DNA from: Qipengyuania gaetbuli
Lineage (GTDB): Bacteria; Pseudomonadota; Alphaproteobacteria; Sphingomonadales; Sphingomonadaceae
DNA length: 64,000 nt
Direction of reading: 5' to 3'
NCBI RefSeq assembly: GCF_020171365.1
Contig: NZ_JAIUZO010000002.1
Location: 372,001-436,000 of the forward strand
Shown here: one piece after another, positions 1 to 8,494 of the stretch
Layout of the letters: every line of letters begins with the position of its first letter
How positions within the stretch are numbered: the first letter of the stretch is position 1
Made by a program: the position numbers and the translations under genes
The notes under the pieces: model-generated
Databases searched by the model: none
The model's input: only the letters and a program-made list of their open reading frames with translations
Told to the model about the DNA's origin: nothing

Positions 1-408
1 TACCGACAGGAGGCCCGGGCGGAACATATACTGGTCGCGCGCGAAGGAGCGGGTTTCCGCGCCTTCGGCATCGAGCAGCACCACCCGCGGCGAAAGCACG
101 CGGGCCAGTTCCAGACCCGCACCCAGTTCCACCATCTTCGTACGGCCGGCATCCGGCAGGGCAAAGACCATGTAGGGCGCGGAAACGCCGTTGCGTTCGA
201 GGCACGGACCGGACGCGGAGAGCTGGCTGTCGAGCACCCAGATCTTCTTGTCCTTGTCCGGCGTCAGGCTGACTGCCGTCACCGTTTCCGGCGTCGAGAC
301 GCAGTCCGCCCGGTCGAACGACAGCGTTGCCGGCTGGATCGGCACCGTGGTCGCGCAGCCGGCCAGCATGGCCGAGGCTGCTGCCAGAAGAAGCAGTTTG
401 GTCCGCAT
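1..408 (-). CDS. Lipoprotein, C-terminal part cut off by the window edge
   Basis: I do not recognise the family. The first residues are a basic start, a Leu/Ala-rich hydrophobic stretch and an LAGC lipobox, so the mature protein should begin at Cys18 and be lipid-anchored in the periplasm. The reading frame is open to the first base of the window with 136 codons visible. A purine-rich GGGAGG sits just upstream of the ATG. It starts 11 bases after the stop of another lipoprotein gene on the same strand, so the two are probably co-transcribed and may work in one envelope complex (inference). Confidence 0.8.
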   Translation of the reverse strand, partial: MRTKLLLLAAASAMLAGCATTVPIQPATLSFDRADCVSTPETVTAVSLTPDKDKKIWVLDSQLSASGPCLERNGVSAPYMVFALPDAGRTKMVELGAGLELARVLSPRVVLLDAEGAETRSFARDQYMFRPGLLSV

Positions 409-419
409 CGCGGCCTCCC

Positions 420-1115
420 TTACTTCATCAGGCGGACAGCGGCGTCTGCAACCTGCTTGAGCGCATCGTCGATACCTTCGGCGAGACGCTCGGGCTGCGA
501 GATCATGTCCTCACGGTTCTGGAACACGAATTCCGGATTCGGCGCGAGCGTGACGATGCCTGCCTGCGCGTCGACCGGATTGTAGACGATGCGGTTTTCC
601 ATCAGCGTCTTGCCGGTCGCTGCATCGACCATCTTCACGTCGGCCGCGACCGTCGGACGCCACATCTGGTTGCCCGCGTTGACATAGCCGTAGCCGGTCA
701 CGTTGAAGTCGATCAGTGCCTGCGCACCGGCGGGTGCCACCGGATACTTTTCAAGGAAAGCGCGCTTTTCGCGGTCCGGACCCTGAAGCATCGCGCCCTT
801 GATGCCGGCATCGGCAAGCGCGCCGATCAGGTGGGCTTCGAACGTGGCTTCGGGCGTGTGGTTCACGCTGGCGAGCGCTTCGTTCACGCGATCCTTGCGC
901 GAATCCTGCACACCGGCGTCGATCAGCGCGCCGAGCAGGCCGAAATTGCCCATGGTGGATGCCGCTTCGTAAGCGATCGCTTCGTCGGGCAGCGTGTCGT
1001 CGACGATGCCGACCGACGTCACCGGAACGGCAGGCGCGGTATAGGGCGTGCCGACATAGGGCGACGCGCAGGCGCCAAGGCTCAGCAGCCCGAGGGCTGC
1101 GATAGATTTTTTCAT
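420..1115 (-). CDS. Conserved lipoprotein of unknown function
   Basis: 231 residues. The N-terminus is a classic lipoprotein signal, with two lysines, a hydrophobic core and LGAC, giving lipidated Cys16. The rest has no motif I can name; the C-terminal half alternates beta-like segments and ends in a basic amphipathic helix. The ATG is preceded by AAGGGGACG, a good ribosome site, and a plausible sigma-70 promoter lies 65-92 bases upstream of the start. It is the first gene of a two-lipoprotein unit with the gene cut by the window edge. Confidence 0.85.
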   Translation of the reverse strand: MKKSIAALGLLSLGACASPYVGTPYTAPAVPVTSVGIVDDTLPDEAIAYEAASTMGNFGLLGALIDAGVQDSRKDRVNEALASVNHTPEATFEAHLIGALADAGIKGAMLQGPDREKRAFLEKYPVAPAGAQALIDFNVTGYGYVNAGNQMWRPTVAADVKMVDAATGKTLMENRIVYNPVDAQAGIVTLAPNPEFVFQNREDMISQPERLAEGIDDALKQVADAAVRLMK

Positions 1116-1179
1116 GGAAGTACGTCCCCTTAAAACCGGGCGAATTATTCCGTCCCGGTGTCCCTGTTAGACGCGCGCA

Positions 1180-1207
1180 GGTATATATACTCGCCAAATC
1201 CGGTCAA
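1180..1207 (-). promoter_or_regulatory. Probable promoter of the lipoprotein pair
   Basis: On the minus strand a TTGACC box is followed by 16 bases and TATACC inside an alternating TATATATA tract, a good match to a sigma-70 promoter. It lies 65-92 bases before the ATG of the 231-residue lipoprotein. The start point is inferred, not observed. Confidence 0.5.
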
Positions 1208-1233
1208 TCGTATTCACGCAAGTATTCGGGGCA

Positions 1234-1271
1234 GAAAAAAGCCGGCGTGACCGTAAGGACACGCCGGCTTT
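1234..1271 (-). terminator. Intrinsic terminator of carboxynorspermidine synthase
   Basis: A near-perfect stem (AAAGCCGGCGTG against CACGCCGGCTTT) with a 10-base loop. On the minus strand it ends in a run of six T. It lies about 35 bases beyond the stop of the saccharopine-dehydrogenase-type gene and so should end that transcript. Confidence 0.85.
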
Positions 1272-1304
1272 AACTTGGGTTAAATTCCGCAAATACGGAT
1301 AGGG

Positions 1305-2516
1305 CTAGAAATCGACCGGACCGTCCAGTTCCTTTACGTGCCACGGCAGGCCATGGGCATTGAGCATGTCCATGAATGGATCGGGGTCCATTTCTTCCAT
1401 GTTGAACACGCCATCGCCGGCCCACTTGCCGGTGACCATCATGGCCGAACCGATCATCGCGGGTACGCCCGTGGTATAGGACACCGCCTGGTTGCCGGTT
1501 TCCTCGTAAGCCGCTTCGTGGCTGCAGATATTGTTGATGTAGAAGGTCTTCTCGCCCGACCCGTCGAGCGCCTCGCCGGTGGCGATGACACCGATATTGG
1601 TGTTGCCCTTGGTCGTTTCGCCCAGCGTTTCGGGCTTGGGCAGGACGGCGGCAAGGAACTGCAGCGGGATGATTTCCTTGCCCTTGTACTTGATCGGATC
1701 GATCCGCGTCATGCCGACGTTCTGCAGCACGGTCAGGTGCTTGATGTATTCATCGCCGAAGGTCATCCAGAAGCGCGCACGCTCCATCTCCGGATTGAAC
1801 TTGGCGAGGCTTTCCAGCTCCTCGTGATACATCATGTACATGTTCTTGGGGCCGACGCCTTCGAAGTCGAATTCGACCTTCTTCGCCATCGCCGGGGTTT
1901 CGACGAATTCGCCGTTTTCCCAATGACGCGCGGGCGCGGTCACTTCGCGGATGTTGATTTCGGGGTTGAAGTTGGTGGCGAAGGCCTGGCCATGATCGCC
2001 GCCGTTGCAGTCAAGGATGTCGAGCTGGCGGATGGTCTTCAGCTTGTGCTTCTTCAGCCACATGGTGAAGACGCTGGTGACGCCCGGATCAAAGCCCGAA
2101 CCCAGCAGCGCCATCAGCCCTGCTTCCTTGAAGCGGTCGTGATAGGCCCACTGCCAGTGGTATTCGAACTTGGCCTCGTCCTTGGGCTCGTAGTTCGCGG
2201 TGTCGAGATAGGACACACCCGCCTCGAGGCAGGCGTCCATGATCGGCAGGTCCTGGTACGGCAGCGCGAGGTTCACGACGAGGCTCGGCTGCACCTTGCG
2301 GATCAGATTGACCATCGCCGGCACTTCCTCGGCATCGATCTCGTAGGTCGCCACGTCGACGCCCGTGCGGTCCTTCACCGAAGCGGCGATCGCATCGCAC
2401 TTGCTCTTGGTGCGGCTGGCCAGGTGGATATCGGTGAAGATGTCCTTGTTCATCGCCATCTTGTGAACGCAGACCGAGCTTACGCCGCCTGCCCCGATGA
2501 CCAGTACTGTCGACAT
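1305..2516 (-). CDS. Carboxynorspermidine synthase (saccharopine dehydrogenase family)
   Basis: 403 residues. It is expected to condense an aspartate semialdehyde-derived aldehyde with a diamine using NADPH, giving carboxynorspermidine or carboxyspermidine, in the alternative polyamine route. The N-terminus MSTVLVIGAGGVSS is a Rossmann nucleotide-binding loop (GAGGVSS about residues 8-14), and the length and the GSGFDPGVT segment fit the family. I chose the ATG at 2516 because AAGAGG precedes it and the Rossmann fold starts there; 22 further in-frame residues upstream look non-coding. The decarboxylase partner (nspC) is not adjacent. A strong terminator follows. Confidence 0.9.
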   Translation of the reverse strand: MSTVLVIGAGGVSSVCVHKMAMNKDIFTDIHLASRTKSKCDAIAASVKDRTGVDVATYEIDAEEVPAMVNLIRKVQPSLVVNLALPYQDLPIMDACLEAGVSYLDTANYEPKDEAKFEYHWQWAYHDRFKEAGLMALLGSGFDPGVTSVFTMWLKKHKLKTIRQLDILDCNGGDHGQAFATNFNPEINIREVTAPARHWENGEFVETPAMAKKVEFDFEGVGPKNMYMMYHEELESLAKFNPEMERARFWMTFGDEYIKHLTVLQNVGMTRIDPIKYKGKEIIPLQFLAAVLPKPETLGETTKGNTNIGVIATGEALDGSGEKTFYINNICSHEAAYEETGNQAVSYTTGVPAMIGSAMMVTGKWAGDGVFNMEEMDPDPFMDMLNAHGLPWHVKELDGPVDF

Positions 2517-2675
2517 GATGGAAACCTCTTGGATGAATTCGATTCTCGCGCGCCCTCTAACGCAATGCCCGTGATGCGCCAAACGATCCGCGAAACCTGT
2601 TTCCTAACGCGTGCGGCGCAGCGATAGTCGCGCCATGGCGAAACTGCGAAATCCTGCCCTGCCTGCGTTGATGCA

Positions 2676-2735
2676 CCGCTTTGCGCAGGCGCGCGCTTTT
2701 CTTCTCCAGGACCGTGTTCCATGTGTTCCATCCTG
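2676..2735 (-). repeat. Two-block dispersed element, copy 1
   Basis: Read on the minus strand, this holds a 26-base block (2710-2735) with two direct TGGAACAC units, then 22 bases later the block TGCGCAAAGCGG. The 26-base block matches 32651-32676 at 24 positions and the second block is identical there. The element ends 160 bases upstream of carboxynorspermidine synthase on the same strand. It also overlaps the start of the divergent dehydratase gene. Confidence 0.6.
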
Positions 2736-3716
2736 TATGCCATGCCGAGGGAGTATCCGACTTTGACCGAGCAGCGCGAACCGACCCGCGACGGCGTGCT
2801 GGCAGCCGCCCGCTCCATCGCCGCGATCCTTCCCCCGGCGCCGCTGCTGCCGGTCGAGATCGGGGGCGTCACGGCCCATGTGAAAGCAGAGAGCCTGCAA
2901 CCGGTCGGCGCCTTCAAGATCAGGGGCGGCTGGTGGCGCCTGTCCAACCTTACCGAGGAAGAGCGGGAGCGCGGCGTGGTCGCCGTCTCCTCCGGCAATC
3001 ATGCGCAAGGGGTTGCCTGGGCGGCACGCCGCCTGGACATCGCCGCGACCATCGTGATGCCGCGCAATGCGCCCAAGGTGAAGCTGGAGGCGACCCGCGC
3101 GCTGGGGGCCGAAATCGTCCTCTACGAACGCCCCGGCGAAGACCGCGACGAGGTTGCCGCCAAGCTCGTAGCGGAACGCGGCAGCGTGCTTGTGCACGCT
3201 TTCGGCGATCCGTGGGTGATCGAGGGCCAGGGCAGCGCGGGCGTGGAGATCGAGGCGCAGCTCGGCCATGCGCCTTCGCGGCTGGTCGTGTGCTGCGGCG
3301 GCGGAGGCCTTGCAGCAGGCCTCGCCCTCGCTTGCCCCGAAAGCGCGATCCACGTGGTCGAGCCCGAAGGCTGGGACATGGTCGGCCGCTCGCTGGCAGC
3401 AGGCGAGATCGTACGGGCCGGAGCGAACCCGCCGGCCACCATCTGCGATGCGCTGCAGCCCGATGCGACGAAGCCGATCAACCTCGCCGTGCTGCAAGGC
3501 CGCGCAGAGCCGGGCGTTGCCGTCACCGACGAGGAAGTGCGTGCAGCCCAGCGTTTCGCCTTTGCGAAGCTCAACCTTGTGGTCGAACCGGGCGGCGCAG
3601 CAGCGCTGGCAGCAGCGCTGGCGGGCAAGGTGCCGGTGGATGCGGACACGGTGATCATGGTGACGGGCGGCAATACCGACGCCGCCAGCTTTGCCGCCAC
3701 GATAGGTGGCGATTGA
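2721..3716 (+). CDS. Threonine/serine dehydratase-like PLP enzyme
   Basis: 331 residues of the fold-type II PLP family (PALP). The product should deaminate threonine or serine to an oxo-acid, or act as a related racemase. The PLP lysine is Lys66 in GAFKIRGG; SGNHA (about 91-95) and the glycine-rich phosphate loop GGGGLAAG (193-200) are in the expected order. There is no C-terminal ACT regulatory domain, so it is a short catabolic-type enzyme rather than classical IlvA. The ATG at 2721 has AGGA about 10 bases upstream; the ATG at 2742 is possible but lacks a ribosome site. Confidence 0.85.
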   Translation: MCSILYAMPREYPTLTEQREPTRDGVLAAARSIAAILPPAPLLPVEIGGVTAHVKAESLQPVGAFKIRGGWWRLSNLTEEERERGVVAVSSGNHAQGVAWAARRLDIAATIVMPRNAPKVKLEATRALGAEIVLYERPGEDRDEVAAKLVAERGSVLVHAFGDPWVIEGQGSAGVEIEAQLGHAPSRLVVCCGGGGLAAGLALACPESAIHVVEPEGWDMVGRSLAAGEIVRAGANPPATICDALQPDATKPINLAVLQGRAEPGVAVTDEEVRAAQRFAFAKLNLVVEPGGAAALAAALAGKVPVDADTVIMVTGGNTDAASFAATIGGD

Positions 3717-3771
3717 CAACCGGCAGCAGGCAAAGCACCTCTGGCGTCCTTACAGGGAGGGAGTTTCACTG

Positions 3772-4203
3772 ATGCAGGCTCAAATGCTCGCACCGGCTGC
3801 GGTGCTCGTCGTATGGTCGCTGGCCATGCTGTTCTGGACGGCGTTCACGCGCTTTCCCGCCATGAAGAAGAGCGGGATGGACCTCGCCAACGCCAAGCCG
3901 GGCGGCCGCGGGCAGGACCTCGAAGGCGTCGTTCCGGACAAGGTCCAGTGGAAATCGCACAACTACGCCCACCTGATGGAACAGCCAACGCTGTTCTATG
4001 CCGTCACCATGATCATCGCGCTGATGGGAGCAGCCGCCGGTGACGTGACTGCGGCGTGGATCTACGTGGGCCTCAGGGTCATCCACTCGGTCTGGCAGGC
4101 AACCGTGAACGTGGTGTCGGTGCGCTTCATGCTGTTCATCGCATCGACGCTGGCGCTGCTCTACCTCGCCTATCGCGCGCTCGCGCTTACCCTCTTCGCC
4201 TGA
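3772..4203 (+). CDS. MAPEG family membrane protein
   Basis: 143 residues with four hydrophobic segments (about 7-25, 73-92, 97-113 and 118-140), the pattern of the MAPEG superfamily of small glutathione- or eicosanoid-related membrane enzymes. Substrate cannot be told. The ATG follows GGGAGGGAG, a strong ribosome site. A second MAPEG gene starts 11 bases after its stop and shares the blocks DKV.WK...YNHL and AWIYVGLR.IHS, so the pair is a tandem duplication. Confidence 0.85.
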   Translation: MQAQMLAPAAVLVVWSLAMLFWTAFTRFPAMKKSGMDLANAKPGGRGQDLEGVVPDKVQWKSHNYAHLMEQPTLFYAVTMIIALMGAAAGDVTAAWIYVGLRVIHSVWQATVNVVSVRFMLFIASTLALLYLAYRALALTLFA

Positions 4204-4214
4204 TCGGGAGAAGC

Positions 4215-4667
4215 ATGATGGATATCGCCCATTCGCCCATCCTCCAGCCCGTCGTGATCCTGTTTGCCTGGACCATGGTGATGTGGATCTGGATGTACGC
4301 CACCCGCATTCCGGCAATGAGCCGCAATCCCAAGCTCGACCCGGTGAACATGGTCGGCTCGACCGGCGCGGGATTGCGCGCCGAACTGCCGGACAAGGTC
4401 AACTGGAAGGCCGACAACTACAACCACCTGCACGAGGCGCCGACCGTGTTCTACGCGGTCGCCCTGGTGCTGGCGATCACCGGTTGGGGCGTCGGGATGA
4501 ACGCGCTTCTGGCGTGGATCTACGTCGGGCTGCGCATCATCCACTCGCTCGTCCAGGCGACGAGCAACAGGGTGCTGGTGCGCTTCGTACTGTTCGCCCT
4601 GTCGAGCGTGGTGCTGATGGCGCTGATCTTCCACGCCGCCATCGTGACGTTCGACATCCACTTCTGA
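4215..4667 (+). CDS. MAPEG family membrane protein, tandem paralogue
   Basis: 150 residues. It shares with its upstream neighbour the DKVNWKADNYNHLHEAPT block and AWIYVGLRIIHSLVQAT, so it is a paralogue of the same MAPEG type with four membrane segments. The start is an ATGATG pair behind CGGGAG. Eleven bases separate the two genes, so they form one operon and could form a heteromeric assembly (inference; characterised MAPEG proteins are trimers). Confidence 0.85.
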   Translation: MMDIAHSPILQPVVILFAWTMVMWIWMYATRIPAMSRNPKLDPVNMVGSTGAGLRAELPDKVNWKADNYNHLHEAPTVFYAVALVLAITGWGVGMNALLAWIYVGLRIIHSLVQATSNRVLVRFVLFALSSVVLMALIFHAAIVTFDIHF

Positions 4668-4673
4668 CGCCGG

Positions 4674-4703
4674 AAAACGGGGCGGCGGGGCTTACTCCGC
4701 CGC
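4674..4703 (-). terminator. Possible terminator at the end of trxB
   Basis: GCGGCGG pairs with CCGCCGC across an 8-base loop that contains the trxB stop codon. On the minus strand a short CCCGTTTT tail follows. The T-run is only four bases, so this may be a weak terminator or a 3' stabilising hairpin. Confidence 0.4.
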
Positions 4704-5657
4704 TTCGCGCTCCGCGACGTCCAGCGTGGCGAGGAAGCGTTCCGCATCGAGCGCTGCCATGCAGCCCGTTCCGGCTGCGGTCACCGCCTGGCGATAGGTG
4801 TGATCCATGACGTCGCCGGCCGCGAAGACGCCGGGGATCGAGGTCTTGGGGGTGCCCGGTTCGACGACAAGATAGCCGCTGTCGTCCATCGGCAGCTTGC
4901 CCTTGAACAGTTCGGTCGCCGGCGCATGGCCGATGGCGACAAAGGCCCCGTCGCAGGAGAAGTTGCTGTCCTCGCCCGTCACGGTATCGCGGAGCCGCAG
5001 GTGCGACAGAGCGCCGTTCTCGCCGGCCTCGAAGCTCTCGACCGTCTTGTTCCACAGGACCGAGATCTTGGGATGGTTGAGCAGGCGGTCCTGCAGGATC
5101 TTCTCCGCCCGCAGCTCGTCGCGGCGGTGGATCAGCGTCACGTCATCCGAATGGTTGGTAAGGTAGAGCGCTTCCTCGACCGCGGTATTGCCGCCGCCGA
5201 TCACCGCGACCTTCTTGCCGCGGTAGAAGAACCCGTCGCAGGTCGCGCAAGCCGATACGCCCTTGCCGCCCAGTTCCATTTCGCCCGGAACGCCGAGCCA
5301 CTTGGCCTGTGCCCCGGTAGCGATGACCAGCACGTCTCCGATGTATTCGTCGCCGCTGTCACCGATCGCGCGGAAGGGCGATCCGTTGGCAAGATCGACC
5401 TCGACGATCGTGTCCCACATCATGCGCGTGCCGACATGCTCGGCCTGCGCTTTCATCTCTTCCATGAGCCAGGGGCCCTGGATGACGTCGCGGAAGCCGG
5501 GATAGTTCTCGACATCGGTGGTGATCGTCAGCTGCCCGCCGGGCTGGAGGCCCTGCACCACGATCGGTTCCATCATCGCGCGCGCGCCGTAAATGGCGGC
5601 GGAATAGCCGGCAGGGCCGGAGCCGATGATGAGCATCTTGGTGCGGTGGGTAGCCAT
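4692..5657 (-). CDS. trxB: Thioredoxin reductase
   Basis: 321 residues, full length for bacterial TrxB. FAD enzyme that reduces thioredoxin with NADPH in the cytoplasm. Visible landmarks are the FAD-binding GSGPAG (12-17), the redox-active CATC (Cys137 and Cys140) and the NADPH-binding GGGNTA (154-159). A C-terminal FAD-binding block (PGVFAAGDVMD) is present. A plausible promoter (GTGACA, 17 bases, CATATA) lies about 40 bases upstream. Confidence 0.97.
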   Translation of the reverse strand: MATHRTKMLIIGSGPAGYSAAIYGARAMMEPIVVQGLQPGGQLTITTDVENYPGFRDVIQGPWLMEEMKAQAEHVGTRMMWDTIVEVDLANGSPFRAIGDSGDEYIGDVLVIATGAQAKWLGVPGEMELGGKGVSACATCDGFFYRGKKVAVIGGGNTAVEEALYLTNHSDDVTLIHRRDELRAEKILQDRLLNHPKISVLWNKTVESFEAGENGALSHLRLRDTVTGEDSNFSCDGAFVAIGHAPATELFKGKLPMDDSGYLVVEPGTPKTSIPGVFAAGDVMDHTYRQAVTAAGTGCMAALDAERFLATLDVAEREAAE

Positions 5658-5696
5658 GGGTCAGTCTCTGTTGGTCTGGGTAGAAATCGAAGGCGC

Positions 5697-5725
5697 TATA
5701 TGGGGAGTGATCGCCCCGGTGTCAC
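5697..5725 (-). promoter_or_regulatory. Probable trxB promoter
   Basis: Minus-strand GTGACA, a 17-base spacer and CATATA. The -35 box overlaps the stop codon of the upstream phosphatase gene, so trxB can be transcribed on its own. Assigned by sequence match only. Confidence 0.45.
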
Positions 5726-6501
5726 GCCAGGTAGGCGCTGCGGAGGCGTTCACGCACAGGCTCATCCACACCTAAGACACCGCTAATGAAGGCATCGAGC
5801 GAGCCGTGGTCCGCCTCGACCTCGCGCCAGAAGGTGTGAAGGTAATCCTCATGCACCCCGAGCAGCGCCTTGACCGCGGCATCGTCGAGCTTACGGCCGA
5901 GCCTTTCCTCGATACCCGGGACGGACTGGGCGGCAAGCACGTCCATGCTGGGTGCTTCGTTGGTGCGCAGGAATTCGGCCATCTGCCGGTCCCTGTCGAC
6001 CCCGAGGATGTGCAGGAGAAGCATCGCCGCCACGCCCGTGCGATCCTTGCCCGCGAAGCAATGGACGAGGCTTGCCCCTTCGCGTTCCGCCAAGATGCGC
6101 AAATAGCGGCCGAACATGTCGATCATGGCCGGGTTGCGCGGCATGCGCGTGTATACTGCCATCATCCGCTGGCGGGCGAATTCGGCCGTGGTCGTGTGTT
6201 CGTCGACATCCATGTGCGGCGGGCTCGAACTGGTCTCGCCCTCGTAGAACACGACCTCGCCGTCGAAGCCTTCCACCCGGCGGCAAGGATGGCGTTCACG
6301 CTCGCTCTCGCCGCGAAGGTCGATGACGGTGCGGATATGGAGGTCTGCGATCGCCCGCAGGTCGGCATCGCTCGCATCCACGTGCTGGCCCGAACGCCAC
6401 AGCAACCCGCTTTTCACTCGCGCACCCTCGCCGGTCTCCCACCCGCCGTAGTCGCGGAAGTTGTGAATGCCGTCGGTGCTGATGAAGGGATCGCGAATCA
6501 T
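5722..6501 (-). CDS. Tyrosine-specific protein phosphatase family protein
   Basis: 259 residues of the bacterial tyrosine/phosphoinositide phosphatase type (Y_phosphatase3). The N-terminal NFRDYGG is typical of the family, and the catalytic loop is HCFAGKDRTG with nucleophile Cys148 and phosphate-binding Arg154 (CX5R). There is no signal peptide, so it should be cytoplasmic. The ATG at 6501 was chosen because the family signature begins at once after it; the frame is open for another 100 codons upstream but that stretch is antisense to the response regulator gene. Confidence 0.85.
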   Translation of the reverse strand: MIRDPFISTDGIHNFRDYGGWETGEGARVKSGLLWRSGQHVDASDADLRAIADLHIRTVIDLRGESERERHPCRRVEGFDGEVVFYEGETSSSPPHMDVDEHTTTAEFARQRMMAVYTRMPRNPAMIDMFGRYLRILAEREGASLVHCFAGKDRTGVAAMLLLHILGVDRDRQMAEFLRTNEAPSMDVLAAQSVPGIEERLGRKLDDAAVKALLGVHEDYLHTFWREVEADHGSLDAFISGVLGVDEPVRERLRSAYLA

Positions 6502-6640
6502 GCCGGCGGGTGTGGCAGGCGCAGGCGCGCCCCGCAATGCGCGGCTAGTGGCAAACGCGTAAGCGCGCGGAAGGGATGATTTGGGGCTTGCGCGGCTATC
6601 GCGGCGGCGGACCGGGAACAGGGAAGCTGGAGAATTCTGA

Positions 6641-7099
6641 ATGGCGCGCATCCTGATAGTGGACGACGATGAAATCGTTGCCGACATGGCGAGCAAGCTC
6701 TTGTTCGATGCAGGCCATGTCTGCGGCTGGGTTGCCGATGGTGAACGCGCGCTCGAGATCCTCCGCTGGCGCAGGCCCGACCTGCTGCTGCTCGACCATG
6801 ACATGCCCGGCCTGACCGGAGCGCAGGTCCTGCGCTCGCTGCGCAGTTCGGCGGAGACCTACGACCTGCCCGTGATCATGTTCACGGGCCTGACCGGCGC
6901 GGAGGACGAACAGTACGCCTATTACAACGGCGCCCAGGCCTTTATTCGCAAGCCCTTCAACGCGAAGATGCTGCTGCACGAGGTCAACCTCGTCCTCAAG
7001 GCGAGAGCCGAGCGACCGCAACATCGCTCGCTCAGCGAACATCTCGAACAGGCAGCAGGTCGCTGGCGGGACTCGCCCGAAAAGCGGATAATGCTCTAG
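6641..7099 (+). CDS. Single-domain response regulator
   Basis: 152 residues with one receiver domain and no output domain. The acidic pocket is DDD at 8-10, the phospho-acceptor is Asp52 in LLLLDHDMPG, the switch Thr is in MFTG (about 82) and the conserved Lys is Lys104 in FIRKPF. The remaining ~30 residues are a charged tail. It may act in a phosphorelay or by protein contact; no histidine kinase is in the window. Its stop codon overlaps the otsA stop on the other strand within CTAG. Confidence 0.9.
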   Translation: MARILIVDDDEIVADMASKLLFDAGHVCGWVADGERALEILRWRRPDLLLLDHDMPGLTGAQVLRSLRSSAETYDLPVIMFTGLTGAEDEQYAYYNGAQAFIRKPFNAKMLLHEVNLVLKARAERPQHRSLSEHLEQAAGRWRDSPEKRIML

Positions 7100-8493
7100 C
7101 GCGCGCCTGCCGCATCGAGATCGCGCAGGAAGTCCTCAGTCCAGGACTGGACGTTGTCGTCGCGCACCGTGCCGATCAATTTCCCGTACCGCTCCCGGCG
7201 CTCCGCCAAGGGCATATCGAGCGCGATGCGGATCGCGTGTGACAAATCATCCGGGCTGTGCGGATTGACGAGGACGGCGTCACCCAACTGGGCGGCCGCC
7301 CCGGCAAAACGCGACAGGATCAGGACGCCCGGATCCTCGGGATCCTGCGCCGCCAAATATTCCTTGGCCACCAGGTTCATCCCGTCACGCAGGGGGGTGA
7401 CGAGTCCGATCTTCGATGCCCGGAAGAAACCGAACAGTTCCGCGTGGCTGTAGCCGCGGTTCACGTAGCGCACCGGGACGAGGTCGACCTCGCTGCGAGC
7501 GCCGTTGATGTGGCCGGCCTTACGTTCGAGAAGGGCGCGGATTTCCTTGTAGCTCTCGACGTCCTCGCGGCTGGGTGGCGCCACCTGTACAAATACAAGA
7601 TCGCGCACCCGGTCCGGATGCCGGTCGAAGAAGCGCGAGATTCCGTCGAGCCTTTCCGGTAGCCCCTTGGAATAATCCAGCCGGTCGACGCCGATCATGG
7701 CCGTGCGGTGGCGTGTCGAACTCATCAGGCGCTGCTGCGCCTGGCGCGCCTCACCCGTTTCACCAAGAGCGCTGAAGTGATCCCAGTCGATACCGATGGG
7801 ATAGGCCCGCGCCACAGTCGTGCGGCCCTCGAGGGTCACCGCGCCGCTGTCGTCGTCGACCTCTGCCCCGAGCTCGGTGCGGCAGTAATGCAGGAAGCTT
7901 TCGAGCCATTCCTTGGTCTGGAAGCCGAGCAGGTCGTAGTGCAGCATTGTGCGCACCAGTCGCTCGTGAAAGGGCAGAGACACGAACAGCCGGGTTGGCG
8001 GCCACGGAATATGAAGGAAGAAGCCGATCCGGTTCTTCAGGCCCCGCGCACGCAGGCGTTCGCCGAGCGGGATGAGGTGGTAGTCGTGGATCCAGACGAC
8101 GTCTTCCGGTTCCACCAGCGGTTCGAGCATCTGCGCGAAGCGTTCGTTGACGCGTTCGTATCCCTTGCCCGTTTCGCGTTCGTATTCGGCAAGGTCGAGG
8201 CGATAGTGGAACAGCGGCCAGAGCGTCGAATTCGCGTAGCCATTGTAGTATTCGTCGACATCACGTTTCGACAGGTCGATCGTGGCAGTGGTGACCCCGT
8301 CAGTGGTCTGGGTGGAGATTTCGCCCGTTTGCTGTTCGACTTCCTGTCCGCTCCAGCCGAACCAGACGCCGCTACGCTTTTTCAGGGCCGCATTTAAAGC
8401 CCCAGCCAGACCGCCTTGCGCCCCTGCCGCCCCGCGAGCCTTGGGGACAGCCACGCGGTTCGATACCACCACCAGGCGCGATGTCTCGCTCAC
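7096..8493 (-). CDS. otsA: Trehalose-6-phosphate synthase
   Basis: 465 residues, GT20 family. It transfers glucose from UDP-glucose to glucose 6-phosphate to give trehalose 6-phosphate. Family blocks seen: N-terminal GGLAGALNAAL, WFGWSG, DYHLIPL, RLDYSKGLPERL and the nucleotide-sugar segment TPLRDGMNLVAKEY. The start is a GTG at 8493 preceded by GAGGTGAG; it begins two bases after the stop of the GH15 gene. It is the last gene of otsB-GH15-otsA. Confidence 0.95.
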   Translation of the reverse strand: MSETSRLVVVSNRVAVPKARGAAGAQGGLAGALNAALKKRSGVWFGWSGQEVEQQTGEISTQTTDGVTTATIDLSKRDVDEYYNGYANSTLWPLFHYRLDLAEYERETGKGYERVNERFAQMLEPLVEPEDVVWIHDYHLIPLGERLRARGLKNRIGFFLHIPWPPTRLFVSLPFHERLVRTMLHYDLLGFQTKEWLESFLHYCRTELGAEVDDDSGAVTLEGRTTVARAYPIGIDWDHFSALGETGEARQAQQRLMSSTRHRTAMIGVDRLDYSKGLPERLDGISRFFDRHPDRVRDLVFVQVAPPSREDVESYKEIRALLERKAGHINGARSEVDLVPVRYVNRGYSHAELFGFFRASKIGLVTPLRDGMNLVAKEYLAAQDPEDPGVLILSRFAGAAAQLGDAVLVNPHSPDDLSHAIRIALDMPLAERRERYGKLIGTVRDDNVQSWTEDFLRDLDAAGAR

Positions 8494-8494
8494 G

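Noticed and set aside
1338..2627. Open frame of 429 codons opposite carboxynorspermidine synthase
   Set aside because: Its composition is the reverse complement of a well-supported enzyme gene and it has no recognisable motif.
2710..2735. parS-like site
   Set aside because: The TGTTCCA units are direct, not inverted, repeats, so they do not make the parS palindrome.
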